Source: an uncultured Lachnospiraceae bacterium
Lineage (GTDB): Bacteria > Bacillota > Clostridia > Lachnospirales > Lachnospiraceae
DNA length: 48,835 nucleotides
Direction: 5' to 3'
Assembly (NCBI GenBank): GCA_900551235.1
Contig: URUU01000011.1
Coordinates: 1-48,835, forward strand
Made by a program: the position numbers and the translations under genes. Positions 15,008 through 24,924 of the stretch are shown in pieces (position 1 is the stretch's first letter; every line of letters begins with the position of its first letter). The notes below the pieces were generated by a model, which saw nothing but the letters and a program-made list of their open reading frames with translations, was not told the origin of the DNA and ran no database searches.

Positions 15008-18000
15008 ATGAAGGCTTTTACAGAACCGCTTCTGGAGCTGGAAGAATTTCAGAACATACAGCAGACATTGAAAAACAGTTCAGTACAGGTGACAGGGTGT
15101 ATTGATGCACAGAAAGCGCATTTTATTTATGCGGCAGGTGAAAAAGCGAAGAAAAAACTGATCGTTACTTACAGTGAACTGCGTGCAAAGGAGCTGTGTG
15201 AAAATTATCGCCTGTTTGATAAAAATGTACGCTTCTATCCGGCAAAAGACCTGATCTTTTACAGCACAGATGTGCAGGGCAATCTTCTGGTGCAGCAGCG
15301 GATACAGGTGCTGCAGAAGCTGGCAGAGGAAGAAGAAGTGACGGTGATCACCACCATGGGCGGCATTATGGACCGCCTTTTGCCGCCGGAAATGTTTCAA
15401 AACCAGGTCGAGACGGTGGAAAACGATGCCGGATTTGATATGGAGCTGTGGAAAAAGAAGCTGACAGCCATGGGATATGAGCGTACCGGGCAGGTGGAAG
15501 GAAGTGGTCAGTTTGCAGTTCGTGGTGGGATTCTGGATATTTTTCCGCTGACAGAGGAAAATCCGGTCCGCATCGAGCTGTGGGGCGATGAGATCGACTC
15601 GATCCGCAGTTTCGATGTGGAAAGCCAGCGTTCCATCGAAAATCTGGATTCGATCCGCATTTATCCGGCAAGTGAATTTACTGCCGGTGAAGAACGTATC
15701 CAGAGCGGACTAAAACAGATGAAAAAAGAGGCGCAAAAGCTTTCGGAAAAATTTCGAAAAGAGCATAAAACAGAAGAAGCAGCCCGCGTGCTTTCTGTTG
15801 TTGAGGAAGCAAAGCAGAATCTTCAGGAATGGAAACAGATGTCGGCACTGGATGGCCTGATTTCTTATTTTTATGACCGGACGGTATCTTTTGCGGAATA
15901 TTTTCCGGAGGATACCCTGGTTGTCCTGGATGAACCAAACCGGCTCTGGGAAGAAGCACAGGCGATCGAAGGTGAGTTTCGGGAGAGCATGGCGAATCGT
16001 CTGGAAAAGGGATATGTACTGCCGGGACAGATGAACCTGCTCTATGAGAGTCAGAGGGCGGCGGAAAAATTGCAGAAGCATCGCTGTATGGGACTTTGCA
16101 TGCTGGAGGGTGCAGGTATGCAGTGGCAGTTTGCCGGGCATTTCAGCATGGATGTACGCAGCGTCAATACCTACAACAACCGTTTTGAACTGCTGGTAAA
16201 AGACCTGCAGCAATGGAAGAAAAAGGGAGAGCGCGTGATCCTGCTGTGCGGATCGAGAACAAGGGCAAAACGTCTGGCGGAGGATCTGCGGGATCAGGAA
16301 CTTCGCGCATTTTATTCCGAAGATCTGGATCGTATTGTGCAGGCAGGAGAGATCATGCTGGTCTATGGCAATGCGCATCGTGGGTATGAATATCCGCTGA
16401 TCCGGTTTCTGGTGATCTCTGAGAGTGATATTTTCGGCAGGGAAAAGAAAAAACGCAAAAAGATCAAACGCTATGAAGGCAAGTCGATCCAGAGCTTTTC
16501 GGAGCTTGCGCCAGGAGATTATGTTGTACATGAGAATCATGGACTTGGCATTTACCGTGGAATCGAGAAGATTGAGGTCGATAAGATCACAAAAGACTAT
16601 ATGAAAGTAGAGTATGCCGGCGGTAGCAATCTCTATGTTCCGGCAACACAGCTTGATGTGATCCAGAAGTATGCGGATGCGCAGGCGAAGCGTCCGAAGC
16701 TGAACAGGCTTGGCACACAGGAATGGGGACGCACCAAGACAAGGGTGCGCAGTGCGGTCAAAAATATTGCAAAAGATCTGGTGCAGCTCTATGCGGCAAG
16801 GCAGCGGGAAGAAGGCTTCTGCTATGGTGAGGATACCATCTGGCAGAAAGAATTTGAAGAGACCTTTCCATTTGAAGAGACGGATGATCAGTTGGAAGCG
16901 ATCGAAGCAGTCAAAGAAGATATGGAAAGCAATAAGATCATGGACAGACTGATCTGCGGCGATGTCGGATATGGTAAGACAGAGGTGGCGATCCGTGCGG
17001 CATTTAAAGCGGCACAGGAGAGCAAACAGGTTGTATTTCTGGTGCCGACAACGATCCTGGCACAGCAGCATTATAATAATTTTGTGCAGCGGATGAAAGA
17101 TTATCCGGTGCGGGTGGATCTGCTCTGCCGTTTCCGGACACCGGCAGAACAGAAGAAAACGCTGACAGATCTCAAGAAAGGTCTGGTCGATATCCTGATC
17201 GGGACACACCGTGTCCTGTCCAAAGATGTACAGTTTAAAGATCTCGGACTTCTGATCATTGATGAGGAACAGCGTTTTGGCGTGACACATAAAGAAAAGA
17301 TCAAACAGCTTCGGGAAAATATTGACGTACTGACGCTGACTGCCACGCCGATCCCACGAACGCTGCACATGAGCCTGGTCGGAATCCGCGACATGAGTGT
17401 TCTTGAAGAAGCACCGATGGAGCGCGTACCGATCCAGACTTATGTCATGGAATATAATGAAGAGATGGTGCGCGAAGCCATCAGCCGGGAACTGGCACGC
17501 GGAGGGCAGGTCTACTATGTCTATAACCGGGTCAATACGATCGTGGAGATGGCAAACAAGATCGCAGCGCTGGTGCCGGAGGCACGGGTGGCATTCGCAC
17601 ATGGACAGATGAAAGAACGGGAACTGGAGAAGATCATGTATGAATTTATCAGTGGAGAGATCGATGTTCTTGTATCAACGACCATCATCGAAACCGGTCT
17701 GGATATTTCCAATGTCAATACGATGATCATACATGATGCGGACAATCTTGGCCTGTCCCAGCTTTATCAGCTTCGAGGGCGTGTCGGGCGGTCAAACCGG
17801 ACTGCCTATGCATTTCTTCTGTACCGCAGAAATAAAATGCTGCGGGAAGTGGCGGAGAAGCGTCTCCATGCGATACGGGAATTTACGGATCTTGGCAGCG
17901 GGTTCAAGATTGCCATGCGCGACCTGGAGATACGCGGTGCCGGAAATCTGCTCGGAGCGGAGCAGCATGGGCATATGGAGGCGGTCGGATATGATCTCTA

Positions 18001-18541
18001 CTGTAAGATGCTCAATGAATCCGTCCGGGAACTCAAAGGAGAGACACAGCCGGAAGAAGAATTTGATACGGTGATCGATCTGGATATTGATGCTTTCATT
18101 CCGGAGCGTTATATTAAGAATGAATTTCAGAAGCTGGATGTATACAAGCGTATTGCCACGATCGAAAATGAAGAAGAATATGACGATATGCTGGAAGAAC
18201 TGATGGACCGTTTCGGGGAACCGCCAAAAGCCGTGCAGAATCTTCTGATGGCGGCAAATTTAAAGGCCCTGGCACATAAAGCATGGCTGACTGAGATCGC
18301 ACAGAAAGGCGACCAGATCAGATTTACCATGTTTGAACGGGCAAAAGCAGATCCGGCAGGCATCGAGCTTCTGGTAAAGGAAAGCAAAGGAAAAATGAAA
18401 TTTGTCATAGAGACCAATCCGTATTTTATTTATATGAAGCCACGTAAAAACGGCAAAGATAATGAGGATGTCCTGACGCTGGTACGGGAATTGACAGAGA
18501 AGATGATTAAATATCTTATATCTAATCCGGATGACGATTGA
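15008..18541 (+). CDS. mfd: Transcription-repair coupling factor
   Basis: Mfd removes stalled RNA polymerase and recruits UvrAB. The protein has 1177 residues. It shows an N-terminal UvrB-like region (about 1-340, with SGQFAVRGGILDIFP) and the RNA polymerase-interacting domain (ELAPGDYVVHENHGLGIY, about 500). The translocase motor follows, with Walker A GDVGYGKTEVA at about 651, the DEEQRFG motif, and RGRVGRS in the second RecA lobe. The C-terminal TRCF domain includes DRFGEPP. The gene shares a likely operon with pth. A promoter for the next gene overlaps its stop codon. uvrC at 39315 encodes another nucleotide excision component. Confidence 0.97.
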   Translation: MKAFTEPLLELEEFQNIQQTLKNSSVQVTGCIDAQKAHFIYAAGEKAKKKLIVTYSELRAKELCENYRLFDKNVRFYPAKDLIFYSTDVQGNLLVQQRIQVLQKLAEEEEVTVITTMGGIMDRLLPPEMFQNQVETVENDAGFDMELWKKKLTAMGYERTGQVEGSGQFAVRGGILDIFPLTEENPVRIELWGDEIDSIRSFDVESQRSIENLDSIRIYPASEFTAGEERIQSGLKQMKKEAQKLSEKFRKEHKTEEAARVLSVVEEAKQNLQEWKQMSALDGLISYFYDRTVSFAEYFPEDTLVVLDEPNRLWEEAQAIEGEFRESMANRLEKGYVLPGQMNLLYESQRAAEKLQKHRCMGLCMLEGAGMQWQFAGHFSMDVRSVNTYNNRFELLVKDLQQWKKKGERVILLCGSRTRAKRLAEDLRDQELRAFYSEDLDRIVQAGEIMLVYGNAHRGYEYPLIRFLVISESDIFGREKKKRKKIKRYEGKSIQSFSELAPGDYVVHENHGLGIYRGIEKIEVDKITKDYMKVEYAGGSNLYVPATQLDVIQKYADAQAKRPKLNRLGTQEWGRTKTRVRSAVKNIAKDLVQLYAARQREEGFCYGEDTIWQKEFEETFPFEETDDQLEAIEAVKEDMESNKIMDRLICGDVGYGKTEVAIRAAFKAAQESKQVVFLVPTTILAQQHYNNFVQRMKDYPVRVDLLCRFRTPAEQKKTLTDLKKGLVDILIGTHRVLSKDVQFKDLGLLIIDEEQRFGVTHKEKIKQLRENIDVLTLTATPIPRTLHMSLVGIRDMSVLEEAPMERVPIQTYVMEYNEEMVREAISRELARGGQVYYVYNRVNTIVEMANKIAALVPEARVAFAHGQMKERELEKIMYEFISGEIDVLVSTTIIETGLDISNVNTMIIHDADNLGLSQLYQLRGRVGRSNRTAYAFLLYRRNKMLREVAEKRLHAIREFTDLGSGFKIAMRDLEIRGAGNLLGAEQHGHMEAVGYDLYCKMLNESVRELKGETQPEEEFDTVIDLDIDAFIPERYIKNEFQKLDVYKRIATIENEEEYDDMLEELMDRFGEPPKAVQNLLMAANLKALAHKAWLTEIAQKGDQIRFTMFERAKADPAGIELLVKESKGKMKFVIETNPYFIYMKPRKNGKDNEDVLTLVRELTEKMIKYLISNPDDD

Positions 18542-18566
18542 CGGATGCTGTGAAAGAGGATATAAT
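18538..18566 (+). promoter_or_regulatory. Promoter overlapping the mfd stop codon
   Basis: TTGACG (18538-18543) and TATAAT (18561-18566) have a 17-bp spacer. The -35 box contains the mfd TGA. It would drive the lipoprotein foldase gene at 18642. Confidence 0.75.
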
Positions 18567-18641
18567 GAACGATAAAGAACTGGAATGTCAGAAGAAAACA
18601 GTGTAAAAAGTGATGACATCAGATAGCAGGAGGAAAAAACA

Positions 18642-19778
18642 GTGAAAAAAACAATGAAAAACAGACTGGCAGCAGCAGGACTGTGTCTTGTACTGACAGC
18701 AGGCATGCTGACCGGATGCGGCAATGCAGGTCAGGCGATCATTACCCTGGACGGACAGAAAACAGAATATGCTGTAGCAAATATTATGCTTCGTTACAGT
18801 CAGGCACAGATGCAGGCATATTATGGAGCTTATATGGGGGACAGCCTCTGGACACAGTATGGTGATTCTACTAAAACCAGCATGATGAGTACCTTAAAAC
18901 AGATGTTGATCCTGGAACAGCATCAGGATGAATACAATGTAAGTCTTACAGATGATGAAAAGAGCAAGATTGATGCAGCAGCACAGCAGTTTATGGATGA
19001 CAACGATCAGGCAACCATTAAAGCTATGGGAGCAACCAAAGAGCGCGTGGCACGTGTGCTGGAACTTTATACGATCCGTTCGAAGATGTCCAACGCGATC
19101 GTAGCAGATGTAGATACCAATGTTACAGATGAAGAGGCCGCACAGAAAACCATCCAGTACGTTGTATTCACTACAGCAGATACGACAGATTCTGATGGCA
19201 AGAGCGTTGCACTGACCGATGACGAGAAAGCAGCACTGCTGGAAAATGCAAACAAAGTACGTGATGCAGTGGCAGGCGGCAAAACACTGGAAGATGCCGT
19301 AAAAGAAGTAGATGACAGCAAGACCGTCAGCAGCGCATCTTATGGTGATAATGACGAAAGTTACACATTGGATGAGTCCATCCGTACCGTGGCAGATAAG
19401 CTTAAGGACGGAGAAGTAGCTGGTGAAGTTGTGACCAATGACACCGGTTACTATGTAGTACAGATGAAAGCAACTTATGATGCAGATGCGACAGCAAGCA
19501 AGAAAGAGCGTATCATCAATGAAAGAAAGAGCAGCAAGTTCAGTGAAGTATATGATGCCTGGGAAAGTGCGGCAGATTATACGGAGGATGCCAACCTCTT
19601 AAAACAGATTACTTTTAAAGATATTTATGAGATCGCAACGGAAGCACAGAGTGAGACTGCTGCAGAAAGCACAGAGACAACGGAAGCTGACGGAACGGAA
19701 AACACCAGCGAGACAACCGTGACAGAGACAGAAAGTGCTGCAGAAACAGCAGCCGAGAGCGAGAGTGCAGCAGAATAG
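18642..19778 (+). CDS. Lipoprotein peptidyl-prolyl cis-trans isomerase (PrsA/SurA-like foldase)
   Basis: The 378-residue precursor has a lipoprotein signal peptide with lipobox LTGC (Cys near residue 26), so it should be anchored outside the membrane. A SurA-N-like helical segment (about 40-170) is followed by a parvulin-type region (about 170-300, QYVVFTTADTT and TGYYVVQMKATYD), which points to folding of exported proteins. The last 45 residues are a Glu/Thr/Ala/Ser-rich low-complexity tail. The GTG at 18642 is preceded by AGGAGG with an 8-nt spacer; the ATG at 18654 would be 20 nt away. A promoter lies at 18538 and a terminator at 19812. Confidence 0.85.
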   Translation: MKKTMKNRLAAAGLCLVLTAGMLTGCGNAGQAIITLDGQKTEYAVANIMLRYSQAQMQAYYGAYMGDSLWTQYGDSTKTSMMSTLKQMLILEQHQDEYNVSLTDDEKSKIDAAAQQFMDDNDQATIKAMGATKERVARVLELYTIRSKMSNAIVADVDTNVTDEEAAQKTIQYVVFTTADTTDSDGKSVALTDDEKAALLENANKVRDAVAGGKTLEDAVKEVDDSKTVSSASYGDNDESYTLDESIRTVADKLKDGEVAGEVVTNDTGYYVVQMKATYDADATASKKERIINERKSSKFSEVYDAWESAADYTEDANLLKQITFKDIYEIATEAQSETAAESTETTEADGTENTSETTVTETESAAETAAESESAAE

Positions 19779-19811
19779 ATAACCGGGATTTAAAACCTGA
19801 TATATCTAAAA

Positions 19812-19841
19812 AGAGACAGCTATAAACGGCTGTCTTTTCTG
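19812..19841 (+). terminator. Terminator after the foldase gene
   Basis: AGACAGC and GCTGTCT arms enclose a short loop and are followed by TTTTCT. Confidence 0.85.
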
Positions 19842-19873
19842 TGCTTTGGATTGGTAAGTTCAGCCTAAAAAAC

Positions 19874-19902
19874 TTGACGCTTTCTCAAAATTATTGTATG
19901 AT
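19874..19902 (+). promoter_or_regulatory. Promoter for the GH2 gene
   Basis: TTGACG (19874-19879) and TATGAT (19897-19902) have a 17-bp spacer. Transcription would start near 19909. Confidence 0.75.
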
Positions 19903-19922
19903 AATACTGAATATTTTTGATG

Positions 19923-19981
19923 ATACGAATTTTACTTTCGTATTACTCACCAATTCGGGGATCATCAGAAGGATGACCCCG
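19923..19981 (+). promoter_or_regulatory. Two-hairpin leader of the GH2 mRNA
   Basis: Hairpin one has arms ATACGAA and TTCGTAT (19923-19943). Hairpin two, at 19956-19981, has CGGGG-A-TCATC and GATGACCCCG arms with one bulged A and a 5-nt loop. The second is GC-rich but is followed only by TGTTTATG, so it is a weak terminator at best and may instead be a regulatory or stabilising element. The Shine-Dalgarno AGGAGG comes shortly after. Confidence 0.55.
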
Positions 19982-20007
19982 TGTTTATGTATTGAAGGAG
20001 GAACAGT

Positions 20008-23000
20008 ATGAAAAGAAAACGTAACAAACAGTGGTTTTCTATGCTTATGGCAACTGCTATGGTTATGAGCAGTATCAGCGTACCGGTCATGGCAGCACCG
20101 GTTGACGATGCTATGGTGCAGTCTGCTCTGGCAGAAGCCGGCGTAGAGACATCAGAGGGCAGAGAGATCAATTTCAACAAAGGTTGGAAGTTCCACTTTG
20201 GAGATGTGACTGGTGCAGAAGCAAAGAATTATGATGATTCCAAGGCAGATGAATGGGGAGACTTAAATCTTCCACATGATTTCAGTATCACACAGGAGCC
20301 GTCCAACTCCAACGAAGCAGAGTCTGGATTTATGCCGGGTGGTACCGGCTGGTACCGCAAGAGCTTTACCCTGCCGAGTGATTACGCAGGCAAGAGTGTT
20401 GTCCTGAATTTTGATGGATCTTACAATCATACCTATGTATATGTAAATGGCACAAAAGTCGGCGAAAACCATTATGGATATAATGATTTCGCATTTGATA
20501 TTTCAAAATACCTGACCTGCGACGGCACCACAGAGAATGTGATCAGCGTAAAAGTGGTACATCAGACACCGTCCAGCCGCTGGTATTCCGGATCTGGTAT
20601 CTACCGTGACGTAGAGCTGATCGTTACCGATGCCGTTCATGTTTCCAGAAACGGCACATACGTGACCACACCAAATCTGGCGACAGAGAAAGACGGCGAT
20701 GTTACTGTTAAAGTACAGACCGATGTCCAGAATGACAGCAGTGCACAGGCAGCAGCCCAGATTCGCACAACAGTCCTGGATTCAGAAGGCAATGCCGTAT
20801 CTGCACCGGTTACCACAGATGTGACACTGGCAGCAAACGGCACAGCAGAAAAAGAACAGACGCTGAAAGTAAACAAACCGGCACTGTGGAGCACAGAAAA
20901 CCCGAACCTGTACTATGTACAGACCGAAGTTCTGGTTGGCGGCAAAGTAAAAGACACTTACAGGACAACCTACGGTTTCCGTTACATCAATTTTGATGCA
21001 AACACCGGTTTCAGTCTGAACGGCAAAAATGTAAAACTCAAAGGTGTATGTATGCACCATGATCAGGGTGCACTGGGTGCTGCTTCTTACCGTGATGCAG
21101 TTTACCGTCAGGTTGAAAAACTCAAAGAGATGGGATGTAATGCAATCCGTACCTCTCACAATACACCATCTTCTGTATTGCTGGAAGCATGCAACGAGCT
21201 GGGTATGATGGTTATGGATGAGACGTTTGACGGATGGGCATTCCCGAAGAACGGAAACAGCCAGGACTTCAGCACACACTTCAATCAGACCATCAGTGCA
21301 GACAACAAGCTGCTTGGTGCAACGACAGGCGATACCTGGTACAAATTTATTCTGGAATCAAATATCGAGCGTGACAAGAACGATCCGTCCGTTATCATCT
21401 GGGATATCGGAAATGAGCTGAACTTCGGTGTTACCGATCCAAGCCAGTACGAACAGTACGCAAAGAACATGAAGAGCTATATCGAAGCGATCGATAAGAC
21501 CAGACCGATCACAGTCGGCGATAATAATCCGGGTGGATTGGCAAATGCCAATACAACAGAGTTCCGTAATAAGGTTTCTACAGTTCTGGCAAAGAACGGA
21601 GAAGGTCTTGCAGGTGCCAACTATTCTATGGGATCTATGGCAGGTATCCATAAGACACATCCGGACTGGAAGATCATTGCTACGGAGACTGCTTCCCCGA
21701 GCAACAGCCGTGGTATCTACAATACACTGTCCCAGTACAACAAGACAGGTGACTATCAGTGTACCGCATACGATACCAACGCCGTATCCTGGGGCAACAC
21801 AGCACGTGAGTCCTGGTGGTACACCATCAAAGATGACTTTGTATCCGGTGAGTTTATCTGGACTGGATTTGACTACATCGGCGAGCCGACACCGTGGAAC
21901 GGAACGGATAAAGGAAGTGTCAGCGGTGATAAACTGGCAGTACCGAACTCCTCTTACTTTGGTGTGATCGACACCGCAGGCTTTGAGAAAGATTCCTTCT
22001 ATTTCTACACCAGCCAGTGGAGAGAGGATAAAAAGACACTGCATGTCGTACCGCAGAGCTGGAATGCAGAAGACTTAAGTATCTCCGGCGGCAAAGTACC
22101 GGTATACGTTTATTCAAACGCAGCAAAAGTAGAACTGTACCTGAATGGTAAACTGATTGGTACTTCTACCAGAAATGTAAAAACAACCGCAGCAGGTCAT
22201 GAATGGGCTACTTACAACAATGTATCAAACGATGCAGATCAGTGTACAGCAGTCAACGAATCACATCAGTGGAAAGCTCAGGCTATCCAGTTCAACGTAA
22301 AATATGCAGAAGGTACGCTCAGTGCAAAAGCCTATGATGAAAGTGGGAACGAGATCAAAGACACCCTTGGTTCTGCTTCCGTTACGACAAACAGCGACAA
22401 AGGCAGCAGCCTTGCAGTTACTGCAGAGAAGACAGAAATTCAGGCTGACGGAAGCAGTTTAAGCTACATCGATATTGATGTAAATGACAAAGACGGACGT
22501 TTTGTAAGCTCCGCAGACAACAGCATCCGCTTTACTTTGACAGGTAACGGAACCATCGTTGGTGTGGATAACGGAAATCCATCTACCGTAGATAAATTCC
22601 AGCAGAAATCCGTTCTGACAAGCGACAAGACCGCAAACATCAAGGCATTCAGCGGAAAAGCACTCGTTATCGTACGCAGCACAGAAGGTGCAGGCGGTTT
22701 CGTACTGAAAGCAGAATCCGCAGGCCTGAAAGGGGATTCTGTATTTGTAAATACGGTAGGTGACAAAAAAGGTGAAGTATTCCTGAAAGATTACAAGGTC
22801 AAATCAGAATACACCGTTACCATGGGAACTAAACCACAGCTTCAGACAGCCGTAACCGGTATCATGAGTGATGATTCCACACAGGAAGGTACGATCACCT
22901 GGAATCTGACAGATGAGATGTACAACACTCCTGGCGAAAAAGAACTGAAAGGAACACTGAAAGTTGGAAACGAAGAAGTAGCAGTATCTGCAAACCTTCA

Positions 23001-24714
23001 TGTAAAACCGATCATCGTAGCAGTACAGAACTACACAAGAGCAACCGTAAAAAATCTGGTTCCGACCCTGCCTTCAACTGTAGCCGGTATCCTTCCGGAT
23101 GGCACAAGCTATGGTGCATATGCAGTTACCTGGGAGTCTATCAAAGCAACGGATCTGGCAAACGTCGGCGATGTTGTAAAAGTAAACGGTAAAGTTGACG
23201 TAGACGGCACAGAGATGACCGCAACGGCAACCGTACGTGTCGCAGAAGGCGAAGTAAAAGAAGCAGTCAACGTAGCACCGAAATATAAGACTCTGACAGA
23301 GAGCTGTGGTGAGCCTGCAGATAACCTGCTCTCTATCGTAGATGGTACAAACAATGTTCTGGATAAGCCGAACATGCGCTGGACAAACTGGAACGACCAT
23401 CTGCTGAACTCTTCACCGGTTATTACGTTTACATGGGATGAAGTTTACGAACTGGCAAGCATCAATGCATGGTTCTTCGGTGATGCAAGCGTATCCGCAC
23501 CGGAAAGCGTAACCATCGCAGTGTCCGAAGATGGTGAAAACTTCAAAGAAGTTGCATTTACACATGGAGATTACAGAACTAATCAGAAGAATGAACTGGT
23601 ATTTGAAGATGTCCAGAAAGCAAAAGCACTGAGATTTACCATGAAACAGCAGGGAACAGGCTATGTTGGTCTGACTGAGCTGGAAATCTGGACAAGCACA
23701 AACGGTTATACATCCAACAGCACAGCGAAACTGAGTGATCTGAAAGTAAACGGAACAGCAGTAGCTGGCTTTGCAGCAGGCAAACTGGATGGTTATACCG
23801 TAAACGTAGACAGAGCAGACAAAGCACGTGTAGAAGCAACTGCAAAAGACAATGCATCGGTAACAGTAGTACCATTTGATAAAGATGACGTTGTAAAGGT
23901 AATCGTTACCTCCGAAGATGGTAAGGAGACCAATACTTACAAGATCAAACTGAATGCAACAGTAAAAGTAGCAGATAAAGAAACAATCGAAAAAGTACAG
24001 GGCGAGATTACTGTCGCAGAAAGCATCGAGAAAGCAGAGTACACAGCAAGCTCTTATGCAGCATATGAAGCAGCTCTGAAAGCAGCTCAGGCAGTTGTAA
24101 AGAAAGACGGAGCTACCAGAGAAGAAGTAAATGCAGTACTTGCAAAACTGCAGACGGCAAGAGCAAATCTTGTAAAAGGCGTTGATCCGACACCGGAACC
24201 GAAGCCAAATCCGGAACCGAAGCCAGAACCGACACCGAATCCGACGCCGAACCCGACTCCGACCAATGATGTTCCTGCAAAAGGCGCTGTAATCAAGTAC
24301 AAAAACGCTACTTACAAGGTAACAAAATCTGCTGTAGCAGGCGGTACCGTAACACTTGTTAAGAGAAACAAAAAGAATGCAAGCTTTACCGTTCCGGCAA
24401 CTATTAAGAGTGCAGACGGAAAATACACCTTCAAAGTAACCGCGATCGCAAACAAAGCATTCAAGGGCGATAAGAAACTGAAAAAAGTCGTGATCGGCAA
24501 GAACGTTCAGACGATCGGCAAGAATGCATTCTCAGGTGACAAAAACCTGAAGAATATCACGATCAAGTCCACTTCTCTTAAGAAAGTCGGAAGCAAGGCA
24601 TTCAAGGGTATCCATGCGAAAGCAAAGATCAAAGTGCCTGCTAAGAAGCTGAAAGCTTACCAGAAACTTCTGAAGAAAAAAGGACAGAAAGCAAGCGTAA
24701 AGATCAGTAAATAA
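20008..24714 (+). CDS. Secreted multidomain glycoside hydrolase family 2 protein (beta-galactosidase-like) with BspA-type C-terminus
   Basis: This 1568-residue exported protein has a signal peptide ending near residue 30. The GH2 sugar-binding, sandwich and TIM-barrel domains span about 50-620. GVCMHHDQGALG opens the barrel, the acid/base Glu lies in WDIGNELN (about E470), and the probable nucleophile is in ATETAS (about E560). Further domains are a DUF4982-like domain, bacterial Ig-like domains (about 790-1080), an F5/8-type C discoidin domain (about 1092-1230), a cadherin-like sandwich (about 1240), a FIVAR domain (about 1315-1390), a Pro-Glu-Lys linker (about 1393-1425) and BspA-type leucine-rich repeats to the end. 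No LPxTG signal is seen. It probably trims beta-linked sugars from host or diet glycans; substrate is not predictable. It has its own promoter and terminator. Confidence 0.9.
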   Translation: MKRKRNKQWFSMLMATAMVMSSISVPVMAAPVDDAMVQSALAEAGVETSEGREINFNKGWKFHFGDVTGAEAKNYDDSKADEWGDLNLPHDFSITQEPSNSNEAESGFMPGGTGWYRKSFTLPSDYAGKSVVLNFDGSYNHTYVYVNGTKVGENHYGYNDFAFDISKYLTCDGTTENVISVKVVHQTPSSRWYSGSGIYRDVELIVTDAVHVSRNGTYVTTPNLATEKDGDVTVKVQTDVQNDSSAQAAAQIRTTVLDSEGNAVSAPVTTDVTLAANGTAEKEQTLKVNKPALWSTENPNLYYVQTEVLVGGKVKDTYRTTYGFRYINFDANTGFSLNGKNVKLKGVCMHHDQGALGAASYRDAVYRQVEKLKEMGCNAIRTSHNTPSSVLLEACNELGMMVMDETFDGWAFPKNGNSQDFSTHFNQTISADNKLLGATTGDTWYKFILESNIERDKNDPSVIIWDIGNELNFGVTDPSQYEQYAKNMKSYIEAIDKTRPITVGDNNPGGLANANTTEFRNKVSTVLAKNGEGLAGANYSMGSMAGIHKTHPDWKIIATETASPSNSRGIYNTLSQYNKTGDYQCTAYDTNAVSWGNTARESWWYTIKDDFVSGEFIWTGFDYIGEPTPWNGTDKGSVSGDKLAVPNSSYFGVIDTAGFEKDSFYFYTSQWREDKKTLHVVPQSWNAEDLSISGGKVPVYVYSNAAKVELYLNGKLIGTSTRNVKTTAAGHEWATYNNVSNDADQCTAVNESHQWKAQAIQFNVKYAEGTLSAKAYDESGNEIKDTLGSASVTTNSDKGSSLAVTAEKTEIQADGSSLSYIDIDVNDKDGRFVSSADNSIRFTLTGNGTIVGVDNGNPSTVDKFQQKSVLTSDKTANIKAFSGKALVIVRSTEGAGGFVLKAESAGLKGDSVFVNTVGDKKGEVFLKDYKVKSEYTVTMGTKPQLQTAVTGIMSDDSTQEGTITWNLTDEMYNTPGEKELKGTLKVGNEEVAVSANLHVKPIIVAVQNYTRATVKNLVPTLPSTVAGILPDGTSYGAYAVTWESIKATDLANVGDVVKVNGKVDVDGTEMTATATVRVAEGEVKEAVNVAPKYKTLTESCGEPADNLLSIVDGTNNVLDKPNMRWTNWNDHLLNSSPVITFTWDEVYELASINAWFFGDASVSAPESVTIAVSEDGENFKEVAFTHGDYRTNQKNELVFEDVQKAKALRFTMKQQGTGYVGLTELEIWTSTNGYTSNSTAKLSDLKVNGTAVAGFAAGKLDGYTVNVDRADKARVEATAKDNASVTVVPFDKDDVVKVIVTSEDGKETNTYKIKLNATVKVADKETIEKVQGEITVAESIEKAEYTASSYAAYEAALKAAQAVVKKDGATREEVNAVLAKLQTARANLVKGVDPTPEPKPNPEPKPEPTPNPTPNPTPTNDVPAKGAVIKYKNATYKVTKSAVAGGTVTLVKRNKKNASFTVPATIKSADGKYTFKVTAIANKAFKGDKKLKKVVIGKNVQTIGKNAFSGDKNLKNITIKSTSLKKVGSKAFKGIHAKAKIKVPAKKLKAYQKLLKKKGQKASVKISK

Positions 24715-24767
24715 TCAGAACGTAGATCAGATATCAAAACCAGATAAGCGGATTGATAGCTGACAGG

Positions 24768-24809
24768 ACCGCCGCCGGCAGATGAAAATCTGTCCGGGGC
24801 GGTTTTTTT
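24768..24809 (+). terminator. GH2 gene terminator
   Basis: A strong hairpin has ACCGCC/GGCGGT and CAGAT/ATCTG stems with a GAAA loop, followed by seven Ts. Confidence 0.9.
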
Positions 24810-24811
24810 AC

Positions 24812-24840
24812 TTGTAAAATATACAAAAAATGGATAAGAT
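24812..24840 (+). promoter_or_regulatory. Promoter for deoB and the ABC exporter genes
   Basis: TTGTAA (24812-24817) and TAAGAT (24835-24840) have a 17-bp spacer, directly after the GH2 terminator. Confidence 0.55.
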
Positions 24841-24924
24841 ATATAGATGATGCCATGGACAGAAGCCTGAAACCATGATGTGCCTGCACAGGAGTGGTTG
24901 CATGTAAAAGAGGGGGAAGGATCG

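Noticed and set aside
15710..17602. Long minus-strand open frame opposite mfd
   Set aside because: It is 630 codons long but Cys/His/Phe-rich in the manner of an antisense shadow, with no ribosome site, and mfd on the plus strand is unmistakable.
21358..22044. Minus-strand open frame opposite the GH2 gene
   Set aside because: It has shadow composition with no ribosome site or known motif, while the plus frame carries the GH2 catalytic motifs.
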